DNA from: Helichrysum umbraculigerum
Taxonomy: Eukaryota > Streptophyta > Magnoliopsida > Asterales > Asteraceae
Direction of reading: 5' to 3'
Length of the DNA stretch: 64,000 nt
Assembly: GCA_949592205.1 (NCBI GenBank)
Contig: CATIUR010000005.1
Coordinates: 129,165,277-129,229,276, forward strand
Shown here piece after piece: positions 44,038 to 56,772 of this stretch. Every line of letters begins with the position of its first letter. Within the stretch, counting starts at the first letter, position 1. The position numbers were made by a program, and so were the translations under genes. Below the pieces are notes generated by a model. The model had not been told where the DNA came from, ran no database searches, and saw only the letters and a program-made list of their open reading frames with translations.

Positions 44038-46442
44038 TATGACACCCGTCAAATTAGAACTATTAATTAGGGCCTAATCAAGTGTAATACATGTAATTAG
44101 TTTTGTGTTAGGCTAATTAATGTATCAATATATATACAATTATGCGATTTGATTAAATCATACGCAATCAAAAACGGATGTAATTCGTTTCAAGTAAATA
44201 CGGACGTTGGTGAACAATTTTATTAAATAATATATTATTATTTAATAACACTATTATATCCAAAATATTATTTTTATAATATACTAATTCAAACTCGTTT
44301 CGTACAAGTGACATTTTACGCGATTAAAAGATTTAATGCGCAAACAAACGAAACAAGTTTAAGTTATATATTATAACGCAATTATAAAGTATTTGGTAAA
44401 ATACTTCAACCAAAAATATTGAATGATTATTCGTATTTTAAAACGTATATTTAAACATTTAAAGTAATTATTTAACATTTAAACGACCGTGAAAATGAAC
44501 ACCGCACGGAACTCGATTGCACGGGAGTTAAAAGTGGAGACCCACACTCCGGTGGGCCCCCACAAAATTGGCCAAAAATGGGGGGAACCCACCCCATTTT
44601 CTCATTTTCATCACCACCATCATCTTTCTTCTTTCTTTTTTCTCTCAAACAAACCCAAACCACAACCTCCTTAAATCACAAAATAACACCTCAAAACGAC
44701 CTCCAATCATCACGCTCGTTTGGAAGAAAAGAACCACCGCGTCACTATCTACAATCCTATCTTTTCGGATTCTCCTCGCTTTAAGTTTGTAAGTTTCTGA
44801 CAAATCTCGAAACACTCCGATTTTCATTATTTTCGACCAGTTATTGTTTGTCTAAGCTTGAAATGTCCATGTAAGGGTTGGGTAAAAGAATCGGACCAAA
44901 CGGAAACCGGAAAACTCGTTTTTGGCTCAAAATCCGTCGAACAGTCTTAAGTGTCGCATAGCCAGATCCAGTATAGCGTCACTTCGTGCGTCACTTAAGT
45001 GTCGCATTAAGTGACACATAAAACCCTAATTTTGCGTCACTTGCTCAAGTGCCGCATAAAACCCTCTTTTCCCGACACTTGCCTAAGTGTCGCAAATTCA
45101 ATGACCGACACTCCTAACCGACACTTCAAGCGACACTTGTCTAAGTGTCGCCTATAATCAGACTATGACATTGAACCGTCACTTGCCTAGTGACGCCCAG
45201 AACCCTTTTCCGACACTGATACCCGACACTACCTTAGTGACGCCTCATCATGCGTCACTTCTATAAGTGACGCCTTCAACTCAGATTTTACTATTTTATG
45301 CGACACTTCTTAAGTGTCGACTAAACCCCTATGTGACGCTATAAGTGTCGCATGAAACAGAACCAAGAAAACACAGATTTTACTAAGTGTCGAGACCTAA
45401 AATTTTATCACTCGATTTCACCCAAATTCAAGTTTAGATGCGTTTTTTACCAAAGCAACTAAGTAGAAATAAAAAAATTTCGAGCTGACTTGGCACCTCG
45501 ACCCCAACCAGGGGTCAGCCCCTTGGACCCCGCCAGGGGTTGCCACCCCTGGAACCCCGCTACCCCGGACCCCCGTCACCTAAAGCTTATAAATACTTTT
45601 TAAGTATAACTATTTGAAATCAAAATAATAATGTTAAGATTATTACTACAGCTAATCACCAACGGACCGTACACGTTTTCAAATACTTAAACACATCAAC
45701 CAAATCGTAGTAATTTGGACATTCTAGTTGGACGGACAACTACAAGGCAGTCTTGATAGATACCTGCTCACGTTTATAACCATCGCGTGTCGTGGACACC
45801 CTCGGGTTACAAGTCTTCGGACTTCATTACTCGGCTAATCAACTCAAGTTTACTGATAGGATTGACCCTCCTCGTCTGGGTTAGCATGCACTAAATGGGT
45901 AAATGGATGTACTAATAATTGTTCAGACGAGTGTAGATTAGGCACTCGTGGAGGCACCTCGCTCGGAATTCTCTATATGGGACCCGACCCTCGAGTTAAG
46001 CTTAGACTATGTGTTCATGGCTGTATACATTATTATTTATTTGCTGGATGCAAATCATTACTTAAATCTTGCGGTTCATGCGATATTATCTGATTCCAAA
46101 CCTGTGAGCTCACCAGCTTTAGCTGACCCATTTTAGCATGTATCACAGGTACCCAGTAGTAGATTGGACTCCCTCAGGATTTCCATAGCTCGAGTCAGCA
46201 TGCAGACATTAGAGATTTTCTTGCATTAGTATATTTTTGTACAAGTACCTATGTACTGAAATCTCTCATTTAATCGAACACGAATTATGTACCGCTTCAA
46301 ATGTTGTAAACATTTCTTATATTAATGTGTTTTGTTAAAACGACGCATATAGAGTCGTTTGCTATATATCTATGTGCTTTGATTATTGATTAGTAACACC
46401 CAAAGTATGCTTATGCTAAACGGTAAATTTGGGGGTGTTACA
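44038..46442 (+). repeat. E7 3' LTR (2,405 bp)
   Basis: TATGACACCC to GGGGGTGTTACA. The second base is mutated from the TG terminus. It lacks about 213 bp present in the 5' LTR (37631-37843), including the CAG|GTGAGT donor. The TATA box is at 45588-45595 and the array at 44949-45351. It is otherwise highly similar to the 5' LTR. Confidence 0.92.
44949..45351. repeat. Palindromic word array AAGTGTCGC/GCGTCACTT (E7 3' LTR)
   Basis: Counterpart of 36711-37111. It keeps some arms that the 5' copy has lost (for example AAGTGTCGCC at about 45143 versus AAGTGTCTCT) and has lost others. Confidence 0.85.
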
Positions 46443-48284
46443 AACGTGCTCGGTTTGACCTGAAACTTTTACATGTCACTTAAATATGTTATTTGAGTTT
46501 GGAAAAATTGTCGTTGCGTTTTGTGGTTAACACGAAAGTGTTGTTATTTAACGTATCACCGAAATAGTCCACATTTCAGTTTTTCGGTCAACTTTCAAGC
46601 TCGGTTTCGGGGGAAAAAACTTATCGATGGAATTCGAAATTTTTACATGGTGTTCCCACATATATCACGTACTTCCAGTATTATTTTCATGATTTTTAGA
46701 CGTCCACACTATTTTAAAAAAAATCGTGATCATAGTTGTATGGAAACTCGTTTTTAATAGATAAGTTTTATGAATTAGTTACTAGATCATAATCAGTGCA
46801 TTTTCAACCAAAACGTTCTTCATGAAAGTTGTTCCCTACGAAGTTACGAAGATTTTGGTGTAGGTTTCATCCATTTATTCAACACCTACGATTTACTACG
46901 ATTTTTATACCATGGAGTAATAATCTGTCCAACTATTTTCATTACAATAACTTCATGTTTTTCTTCAAGAAATTAGTCTGTGATCATATCAACTCCTATA
47001 TATACGTATTGTAACTAATTTTTAGTAAGTTTTAAGCTATAATCAACCATTATACATTGTACAAATCACAATATAATAAATTTTTACATACATAATAATC
47101 TTTACATAATCAAAGGAAATAAGAAATATATATATGAAATATAAAGATTTTTAGTTATAAAAATCCTCACAGTGAGTTAAAAAATGTCGATGATGATGAT
47201 GAAGACTGATGATGATGATCGATTGATGATGGTTATGATACCATTTTGTTGGTTGTTTGTGTATAAGTGTTTAAATGTTTAAGACTTGGGTGATGGTTCT
47301 GCTTCTACTCCCACTCCACTGCTGCTGTTGCTTGTTATCGATGGGGAAGGAAAAAAAAAAAAAAGCCAGAGAGAAATTTTGGTTGGTGACTCCAATAATT
47401 GAAGGTGGTGAATGATCCAATTAAGTAACGAGGGGGTAATATATTTAAAATGAAACCCCTCAACTGGAGGTATGGAGGGAGTACGTATATGTCTGCAGAT
47501 ATTTTATTTGGTGTGTTTGTTTGAGTATTTAACCCGTTAATTTTGTGTACGGGTATAATTTGTGGTACTTCGTGTATAAATCAATTATTCATTAGTTTAA
47601 TTTATATTTTAAACTTAGTAATTGATATTTATAAAAATGAAATATTTTATTAAATTCATTAATAAAATTGGTTACAGTAGAAGTACTGTACGGTGAAATT
47701 GCGTGTCAGATTTCAGTCAAATTTGAAATTTATATTTTGAAGTAATGTTCCAAATACTAAAACAGTAACGGGAAAATAAATACTTTTATTATTTTCGACC
47801 TTTAGGTACATTTTATAATTGTTTATGTTCGTGTATAATGCGTCCTAAATAGCAGTATAAAGGTTTCCGTTTTATTTTTGTTCTAATACTTTTCTATAAT
47901 AATTTCAAACAAAAATTATTCAAAAGTATTTTGAAGTTCTTTTTGGAACTTTATGATTCGCGTTTAATACGTTTAATATAAAACGTATAAGTTATTATAT
48001 TATTTCAATAATATAAATATCTAATATTTGTAATTAATAATTTTCGAATTATTAATTATATCGTATCACCAACTATATTGTATTCAGTTTGTCGAGTTTA
48101 ATATGTTCATTTCGTACGTAATTATATATACATATAACTAAAAGTCTAATACGTCACGTATCACATAGTAAGTTTCACAAAACTTTACACATAAAAATCA
48201 TTTTGAATTCACTAATCAGGGAATTACTCTAGGTAATGCATGCAATTAAGAAAGGATTAATACCCTAAATGGAGGATTGTCACA
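46443..48284 (-). repeat. E6 LTR, right part
   Basis: Continues the LTR after E7 (TSD AACGT at 46443-46447) to its terminus GTCACA at 48284. It contains a GAT trinucleotide-rich stretch (about 47185-47230) and a poly-A run (47350-47364). It is AT-rich with no gene and no palindromic word array that I can find. Confidence 0.8.
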
Positions 48285-48298
48285 TTCTCCCCCCGTTA
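48285..48298 (-). promoter_or_regulatory. E6 polypurine tract
   Basis: Minus strand AACGGGGGGAGAA next to LTR start TGTGACAATCC. Confidence 0.85.
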
Positions 48299-48318
48299 GC
48301 GAAATCTCGTCCTGAGAT

Positions 48319-49395
48319 TTAAGTTGAGTCGTGAGTCTCGGTCACGTTTTCGAAAATTTGAGGGTATTTCTTTCGCATTTCATCCTCGTGTTCCCAAGTA
48401 GACTCAGGACCTCGCTTCGAGTTCCAACGAACCTTGACGAGTTTGATCCGACTGCGTCGGAGTTTATGGGTTTTGCGGTCAATTATTTCGATGGGTTCCT
48501 CCACAAAATTTAGTTTTGAGTCAATAAAGACCTCGTCAGGAGGAATGATGAGTGTTTCGTCCGACAGACACTTTTTAAGTTTACTGATGTGAAAAGTGTC
48601 GTGAATGTTACTAAGCTCTTGTGGCAATTTGAGTTTGTAAGCGACAGGACCAATCCTGGCAAGGATTTCAAAAGGTCCAACATATCGCGGGTTCAGTTTT
48701 CCACGTTTTCCAAATCGTGCTATCCCTTTCCAAGGCGATACTTTGAGTAGGACCTTGTCACCTACTTGAAATTCTAATGGTTTATGGCGGTTATCGGCGT
48801 AACTCTTTTGTCTGTCTCTTGCCGTTTTCAATCGGTTGAGTACTTAAGATATCTTGTCCGTGATTTCTTGGACAAGTTCAGGTCCGGATAGTTGTCTGTC
48901 ACCCATCTCTGCCCAACAGAGTGGTGATCGGCATTTGCGTCCATACAGTGCTTCGAATGGTGCCATCTGTATGCTGGTGTGATAACTGTTGTTATAGGAG
49001 AATTCTGCTAGTGGGAGATGAGCATCCCAATTTCCTCCAAAGTCAATCATACACGCTCGCAACAAGTCTTTGAGCGTTTAAATCGTTCGTTCACTCTGGC
49101 CATTGGTTTGCGGATGATAGGCCGTACTCATGTCGAGTCGAGTGCCTAAAGCCTGTTGTAGTGATTGCCAGAAACGAGATGTGAATCTGCTATCTCTATC
49201 AGATATAATGGACAATGGCACACCGTGTCGAGAAACGATCTCTTTGATATAGATCTTCGCCAGTTTCTCTAGTTTGTCAGTCTCTTTGATAGCAATGAAG
49301 TGAGCTGATTTCGTCAATCGATCGACAATCACCCATATTGAATCAACTCCAGTTGATGTCTTTGGTAGCTTTGTGATGAAATCCATCGTTACGTG
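48319..49395 (-). pseudogene. pol: E6 pol, integrase core to chromodomain-like C-terminus
   Basis: Starts inside integrase at MDFITKLPKTSTGVDSIWVIVDRLTK, because upstream sequence is displaced by E8. The frame includes IISDRDSRFTSRFWQ, STAYHPQTNGQSERTI, the GPY/F-like region (GKLNPRYVGPFEI) and a chromodomain-like end (VKVRWNSKRGPESTWEHEDEM). TAA stops at 49080-49078 and 48846-48844 replace expected Gln codons (CAA to TAA by C-to-T change). Otherwise one continuous frame. Confidence 0.9.
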
Positions 49396-51749
49396 TGATA
49401 TGTGCTAAAAAGTCATGTTTTCAGGCACATATTTCCCGCACATTTGGCCTAATTCTTGGTGAAAACACTTGAATTAAACGTTTATTTACTTAATTTCACA
49501 AAGTTGGTCAAATTATAGGCATTGCTGTAAAAAGTGCTAAAAAGTCTCATATGATGTATCAGGTTATTCCAAGACTGTAGAATCAAGAATCGTGCAGATC
49601 GGGTAAAGAACGAGGAAGATGGAGCTTTCTGAGCACAAACCGAGGGCATTCCGCACAAGCCAACTCTAGAGATTTCCAAATTTGGCACTTTTGGCATCAT
49701 TAGAAGCGTAACGGAATTACGAGACCGCAGGCGAAAGAATCAAGTCAAACGGACGAGAAACGAAGAAGATACGGCCTTCCGAAGTTACGAGAAAAGTCAG
49801 AAAAATCACACGGCCTACCACACGGCCACCCCCTAGCCGTACACGGCCTAGAGGAGGCCGTACATGGCCTGTTTCTAGCCGTACACGGCCTGATCATGGC
49901 CGTACACGGCCTGTTTTGCTCTCACACCCCCTCGTTGTTGCTTCGTTTGCTTGTACGTGTGCTTGTGGACTTGTACTCTTGGATCCATGGCTTGCCTATA
50001 AATAGAGAGCTCTCCATCCTCATTCCACACACCATTCTTCAACAAGAATTCTCACTTTCTCTCTCACACACTCTTTCTCTTTATAGTTTAGCTTTCTCTC
50101 TCTAGCACTACTCTTAGGAGTTAAAGGAGAAATAGATTAGGGTTTAGTTCGTTAGTTCTTGGTTAATATTTAACCTAGACTAACGGAGGGGCTACTTTTG
50201 TAATAGTGTAGGGAATATTCTGAGGGGCTTATTTGTAATATTGTCGAAGATATTGCGGAGGTTCCGTTCGTGTATTCTTCTAACATTATTCTGTCTACGC
50301 ATAATCTACGGTTATTTCTTTCCTTTTCTATTATGATGATTGCTATTATTATTATGATAGATTTAGGATTGATTGCCATGCGTAGTGAGTAGTTCTCTTA
50401 TGTGCTTGTTGTGATGTAGTTAGCTTGTTAATATTTGGGGTGATGTTACTTTAAATACGCAATTGGGATAATATCGTTATGAAACAACGGAAGTAACGTT
50501 ATACGGCTTTCATTTGTATAGCGCCGGAATCATCACGAATGTGTGTAGTACGGAACGTGGAAGCTATGAAAGTCGTGGGCACAATCCGTTGTGGAATAAT
50601 GTTCCCAATTGTTACAAAATGAAAACCGGTGTACTGATAACTTTGTATTTATGAATTTCTAAACCAAAATCGCCTTTCCTCCAATAAACGTGGTTAGAAC
50701 CTGTATGACAAGGAGTCGCGAACCTTGATCAACCGGTAACTACCTATCTATGTTTTCAAATACAAACATGGTCTAAATTGTGTAGCTGTGGAAATACTGT
50801 CAACCCTATCGTATAGTACACCGTGAATCAATCAGGGATTTATTGGGATTTGTTTAAATAAGTGAGGGTTGGGTTTATATCATAGATGGTCAAACTTTAA
50901 TACAAACTTAGTTAACCTAGTCCAGAGTGACCATAAAGTATGTGGCATCGGAAAGACCATAAATCGGCACAGTACTTCGTATAACGTTTAAATACGTGGG
51001 AAAAGCTAAGGAACTACCGTCGGTTGAAGACTGTGTCACATCCTGGTTGAACCACACAGCTCTGGACTAAACAAAGACCATTAATACAAAGTTAGCAGTC
51101 ACCAAACCAAGTCTTAATCTTAAATGCCTTGCCTAGCCTCAGTATCTCCGTGGTGTTAAGAACGGTCAGAACTTTTAGTGGGTCTGTTACTCTATCTCAT
51201 GCGCCCAGGAATACCATTCCAAAAAAGGGTCACTATTCCAGTATATGGAAAGTGTTGAAGAGTTGAGCAGCCTCCTCTGATCAGAATCACCATAACCTAG
51301 CAACCCAGTGACATACTGTCTGAGAAATCAAACAGTAGGGTGTTAGTGTTTACACTACGAATACTTAGGCAAAAGCAAGACACAAATCTTTAAAAGACGT
51401 TTTCATAAATAACCCTAGACATCACCCCATAACACAAGCTAACGAAGTCATAACAAGCACTATTCTCCATTACTGATTCCCTATCTAGCTTTTATTTACT
51501 GTTTTGTTTATTTCCTGCTTTTTATTAGTTTAGTTTAAACGGACCTAAAAACAAATCAAAACTCTTTTCAAAAACCCATCACTAATTTGAATAAGTTTGT
51601 CTGGACAACTCCGCTTCACAATACGATTGATCTTAAGAACAACCCTGAGTTATACTTACCTCTGTAAGTAGAATTTAGGTCCCCAGCTTTTATAAATTTA
51701 AAACTTCCACCGGTGTGTCCCGTTGCGAGAACGACCGTTTCGGGACGCA
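49396..51749 (+). repeat. E8 5' LTR (2,354 bp)
   Basis: TGATATGTGC to CGGGACGCA. It has the GGCCGT/ACGGCC word cluster (49807-49911), a TATA box TATAAATA (49997-50004), a CT-rich start region and U5. It lacks about 98 bp relative to the 3' LTR (61075-61170 region), a deletion between AAAAAGT-type direct repeats. No gene is seen. Confidence 0.85.
49807..49911. repeat. Palindromic word cluster GGCCGT..ACGGCC (E8 LTR)
   Basis: Repeated CCGTACACGGCC and GGCCGTACACGGCC units, the last centred on TGATCATGG. The 3' LTR copy is at 61433-61538. The cluster ends about 85 bp upstream of the TATA box. Confidence 0.85.
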
Positions 51750-51758
51750 TCAAGTTTT

Positions 51759-51776
51759 TGGCGCCGCTGCCGGGGA
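51759..51776 (+). promoter_or_regulatory. Primer-binding site, tRNA-Asp type (E8)
   Basis: TGGCGCCGCTGCCGGGGA, complementary to the tRNA-Asp 3' end with one mismatch, nine bases after the LTR. Confidence 0.88.
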
Positions 51777-52084
51777 ATCAATCGTAAGACTTAGAGGCGT
51801 CCTGACTAACTTTTTCTTTTTAGTGATACCTTTACTTTTCGTATTTTACTATTTACTTTCTTTGTTCCAGCCAAAAATAACTTCCCACAACACACAACGA
51901 TATCAGACCAGATCGTCCGAATCTGAATCTCTCATTTTCGTACCTGATCCTGAGTCTATTATCCGTACTATCCGAAAACAAAAGCGCTTCCATCTTCCCG
52001 AAATGGCCGCTCGTGTCACTCTTGCTGACAACACCAAGCCATCCATTGAAGGACGAGGAGGACCAATCACCTATCCGGAGATAG

Positions 52085-54558
52085 TGTAACACCCCCAAAT
52101 TTGATTGATTTGCGGAAGCACGATTTGGGTGTTACTAATCAATAACAAAGCACAAAGATATATAGTAAACGACTCTATATGCGTCGTTTTAACAAAATAT
52201 ATTGATATTGAAATGTTTACAACATTTATAGCTTTACATAGCTCGAGTTTAAATAAAAGGAGATTTCAGTACATAAGTACTTGTACAAAATATACTAATG
52301 CAAGAAAATCTCAATCATCTGTATGCTGACTCGAGCTAAAAGTCCTGAAGCCGAAGCAATCTACTGCTTGGTACCTGCGATACATGCTAAATGGGTCAGC
52401 TAAAGCTGGTGAGCTCACAGGTTTGAAATCAAGTAATATAGTATGAACCGCAAGATTTAAATAATTGAATTGCATCCAGCAATTGATAATGTATAAGTAT
52501 ACAGCCATGAGCACATAGTTGAGCTTAACTCGAGGGCCGGGTCCCCTATAGAGAATTCCGGGCGAGGTGCCTCCACGAATGCCTAATCAACATTCGTCTT
52601 CCCAAATATTAGTACGTCCGTTTACCCGGTTAGTGCTTGCTAACCCGAACGAGGAGGGTCAATCCTATATGGTACCATATACTAATATTCACGCTACAAC
52701 GTATTAACAACTATGCTGACGGAGGACTTTAAATGAGTAGTTGTGAAAAACTCATGTAGTATATGAAATGTTTGTACTTGCGTTCACATGTTAAAAATGA
52801 GCAATATATCACACCCCTGAGTAAAATAGTAAAAAGAGGGGCTATGAGACTCACCTGAGTCTTGTGAGTTTAACTTAATAAACTTGAGTTGATTAGCCGA
52901 GTAATGAAGTCCAAAGACTTGTAACCTGAGGGTGTCCACGACACGCGATGGTTATACACATGATTGGGTATCTCAAAAGATCACCCTTGTAGTTGTTACA
53001 CAACTATATATATATGTCCAAATTACTACGATTTGGTTGATTTGTTAAGTGTTTGAAAACGTGTACGGCCCGTTGGTGATTAATTGTAATAATAGTCCTG
53101 ATGTTATCACATTGATTTCGAAGTGTTATACTTGAAAAGTATATTCCATTATGTTTGAAAAGTTGTATCATATAAGTGTTTTGAAGTCATACAAGTTTGA
53201 CACTTGGTGAGAAATGTGCTTACGGAATCTAAGTACGGGGGTCCGGGGGCAGCGCCCCTGGCGGGGTCCAAGGGGCTGGCCCCTGGCTGGGGTCGAAAAA
53301 CGTATCTGGGATCTGAATTCGGGTAAAATCGAGTGATAAATTTCGAGTCTCAACACTTAGTAAAAATCTGAGTTTTCTGTGTTTTGCGACACAATATGCG
53401 ACACAAAAGTTTGTCATGCGACACAAGGGTTGTGTCGCACAGAAATGCGACACAATATCTATATGACACAAGGGTTGTGTCGCATAGATGCGAGATGCTG
53501 ATTCAACAGCGACATAGTGATTGTGTCGCATAGTATTTGCGACATAAGATACGACACAATATTGTGTCGCATAGGGTACGACATAACTGGTTTCATACGA
53601 CACATTATACGACATAAGAGGCAAAATACGACACAACATGCGACACAAGGCTTGTGTCGCATTGAAGAACATCAGCCCAGAAAGTCCAACTGTCTAGATT
53701 TTTTCGGCCAAAAACCCAATTCAAACCCGTTTTTAAGCTATAAAATCGTGTTCTACACTTTGTAATGGACATATATAAGTTATATAAACAACTAACAAGT
53801 GAAAAATACTAAGAATCGAAAGGTTTCGGGATTTTGTCGGAAACTTACAAAGTGGCGAATTGGAAATCCGGAAAGATAGAAGTGTAGATCGTTGCGTGGT
53901 GGTCGTGAATCTTTAAAAATATTGATGATCCGAGTGCGTTTCGTGGTGTTATTTGACGGTTTTGTGAGTTTGTGGGTGTTTGGAGAAAAGAGAGTAAGAG
54001 AGAGAAAGAAAAGAAAGAAATGAGAGAAAGAAGGTGGGAGGGTGGAGGTTATCCTCCACTTTTCGGTTTCGCCCCGCGCTCCGCGTGGTGTTCGTTTTCT
54101 CCGTCATTTAACGTTTTAATAAATATTTCGCGCATTAATTATCCATATTAAAATACGAATTTTGTTTACTAATTTAATTAAATTGTTTTACCAATTATCT
54201 AATAATTTAAAGATTTAAAATGTGATTTAAATAATTTGCGTATTTTGTTGTTAATTTGGTAAGTTTCAATTGTACGAAGCGGGACAACTTTGGGAATAAA
54301 ATTTAAACAGTAGTTTGGACCCAGTAATGTTTTCAGATAATGTTTTATACTTAATTATAATTTGTGTCACCAACGTCCGTATTTATGGAACCGAAATACA
54401 TTCGATTTAAATTTCGTACGATTTAATCAAATCGCATTTTCGTATATATTCAACAATATATATAATTCGATACATTAATTAGCTTAACACAAAACTAATT
54501 ACATGTATTAACAGAGAATTAGGCACTAATTACTAGTCCTAATTTGGCGGGTGTTACA
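52085..54558 (-). repeat. E9: solo Ty3/gypsy LTR inside E8 gag
   Basis: TGTAACACCC to GGGTGTTACA, 2,474 bp, with TSD GATAG at 52080-52084 and 54559-54563. No internal region is present, so it arose by LTR-LTR recombination. Homologous to E2 and E7 LTRs on the minus strand. It contains the GCGACACAA array (53386-53660), a GC-rich block (53236-53297), the donor-like CAG|GTGAGT (52855/52854) and the GTAAGTTTCCGAC block (53848). Confidence 0.93.
53386..53660. repeat. Palindromic word array GCGACACAA/TTGTGTCGC (E9)
   Basis: Same word as E2 and E3, with 3-nt centres GGG and GGC and several half-sites. It starts about 898 bp into the LTR. Confidence 0.88.
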
Positions 54559-56772
54559 GATAGAAGGAGCATCCTTCGAGCTGAAGCATCACATCGTACA
54601 ACTCATCAAGGACAACTGTCAATTCCACGGACTACCACGTGAAGATCCTAACGCTCACATTGACAAGTTCATCCACATATCAAACTCCTACAAGCAGAAT
54701 GGGGTCGAGCAGAACATAGTTCGCCTATACTTGTTCCCATATTCTCTCGCTTTATATGCACTCTCTTGGTTTGAGGGACTTGAGACCGGCTCAATCACCT
54801 CATGGACGGATATGGGTAACAAATTCCTTGCCAGATACTTTCCTCCGTCCAAACAAACCAAACTCAAGAATGACATCGCGCACTTTGAACAAGCTCACGA
54901 TGAATCAATCTACTCAGCATGGGAGCGATTCAAAAGTTTGATAAGGAAATGTCCAAATCACCAGATGACGAAAACCGACAAGTTATGCACCTTCTACAAC
55001 GGTCTCGATCCAAATCACCGCATTACTCTTGACGCAGCTGCTCAAGGTAACTTTATGAAGATGACCGATGATGAAGCATGGAGCTTGATCGAAGACATGA
55101 CGATGCATCACCACGATTGGAAAGCTGATGGGCAATCCTCATCAACACCTCTCTCCGCTCATAACTCCATCCAAGCTGAAGCTATCAAATCTCGGACGGA
55201 ACATATCGAAACCCTAACGAAGCAGATTGGAGAGCTAAAGAAGCAGCCGCAGCGAGTTCATAAAGTTCAGGCTTGCCAGAACTATACCAACCATCCCACT
55301 GAAGAATATGAGGTTGAGTACGAGGACCCGACTGACGGATCTGTCTATTATGCCCAGTTTCCATCTAGACCTCCAAATCCACCTGGCTTCGCTAGAACGT
55401 CTCCACCCAGAAACCGAGGAAATCAGTATCCTCCACGGAATAACCAACCACCGTATCCACAGAGATTTCAGCCACGCTATCCGACATATCCACAACAACC
55501 CCAACTTCCTTACAACCAACCTCTGTCATTGACTGCACCCGAAGATGTCCAGCCTACTGAGCCTGCAAAGACTACCGTACCCATCACCAGTGCTGACGAC
55601 AATCTTAACAAATTCATCCAGGGACAAACTGCTTTCAACCAGAAGACTACGGCCAGACAAGACCAGACGGACCTATTCCTCAGAAATCAACTCTCGGTCC
55701 TAAAAAGGTTTGAGAATCAGATTGGTCAGTTAGCCCAACGTCTCGATACCCGACCACAAGGATCTCTACCCAGTAACACCGTTCAGAATCCTCACGTCGA
55801 AGAAGCAAAAACCCTGAGCTCACCTCCTACTAATTCCACTCCAGTAAAGGAACATACTCCTGTCCCGCCGACAGTTGAGACCATATCCGTACCCACTCCG
55901 ACTAGAGAGGTGCGAGTTCCTTTCCTGAACCGTCTATTCAAAAAGTACAATGCCAAGTCATTCAAACTTGACGGAAAATTCATGGACACCGTGTCTAGAA
56001 TCCCTTCCGGCACTAAGTATATCCGACGAATACTGGCTACTAAAGACAAGGTTCCTGAAACCCCCAAAATCTCTCTAAATGCTGAATGCTCAGCCGTTAT
56101 CCAGAATACCCTACCGGAAAAACTAGGAGACACAGGTCGATTCACCTTGCCCTGCTCTATCTATCACTCAGGCAGGATACATTCCTTGGCCGATCTTGGA
56201 GCTAGCATCAGTCTCATGCCCTATTCACTTTACACCAGACTAGAAATAGGACCTCTCCAGCTCACTAAGATGAGTGTCCAGCTTGTCGACCAATCCATTC
56301 GATATCCAAAGGGCATAGCTGAAAACGTCATGGTTAAAGTTGATAAGTTTTGGTTTCCCACCGACTTCGTAGTGATGGATATTCAGGAAGACATCAATAT
56401 CCCTATTATCCTAGGTAGGCCATTCATGAATACTCCACGTGCTGTTATTGATGTTTATTCTCAGGTCATAAGTCTGCGAGCACATGGACAAACTGTATCT
56501 TTCAAGATTGATCAAGATGAGTGCTCACTAGCAGAACAGGCAGAGATTTACGTAATATCAATGGGCAAAGTTACTTCAGATGATGACACTTCTGACTCAG
56601 ATCCAGAACCATACAGACCAGATGATCACACCTGTCTCATCTCGGCAACAGAGGAGTCAAAATCAGAAGAAGAAGAGATGGAGGAATCAGAACCCGAGGA
56701 GGAAGAGGTAGAAAAGGAGGAAATGGATGAATCAGAGGAGAAAAAACAGCACCAGAATCTGAACCAGAGGAA

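Larger units (their letters stand above)
35798..46442 (+). mobile_element. E7: full-length Ty3/gypsy (chromovirus-type) element
   Basis: The 5' LTR is 35798-38423 and the 3' LTR 44038-46442. TSD AACGT is at 35793-35797 and 46443-46447. It has a tRNA-Met PBS, an extra coiled-coil ORF, gag-pol in one frame with several stops, a polypurine tract AACAGGGGGAGAA, then the LTR. It is inserted inside the E6 LTR. Confidence 0.92.
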
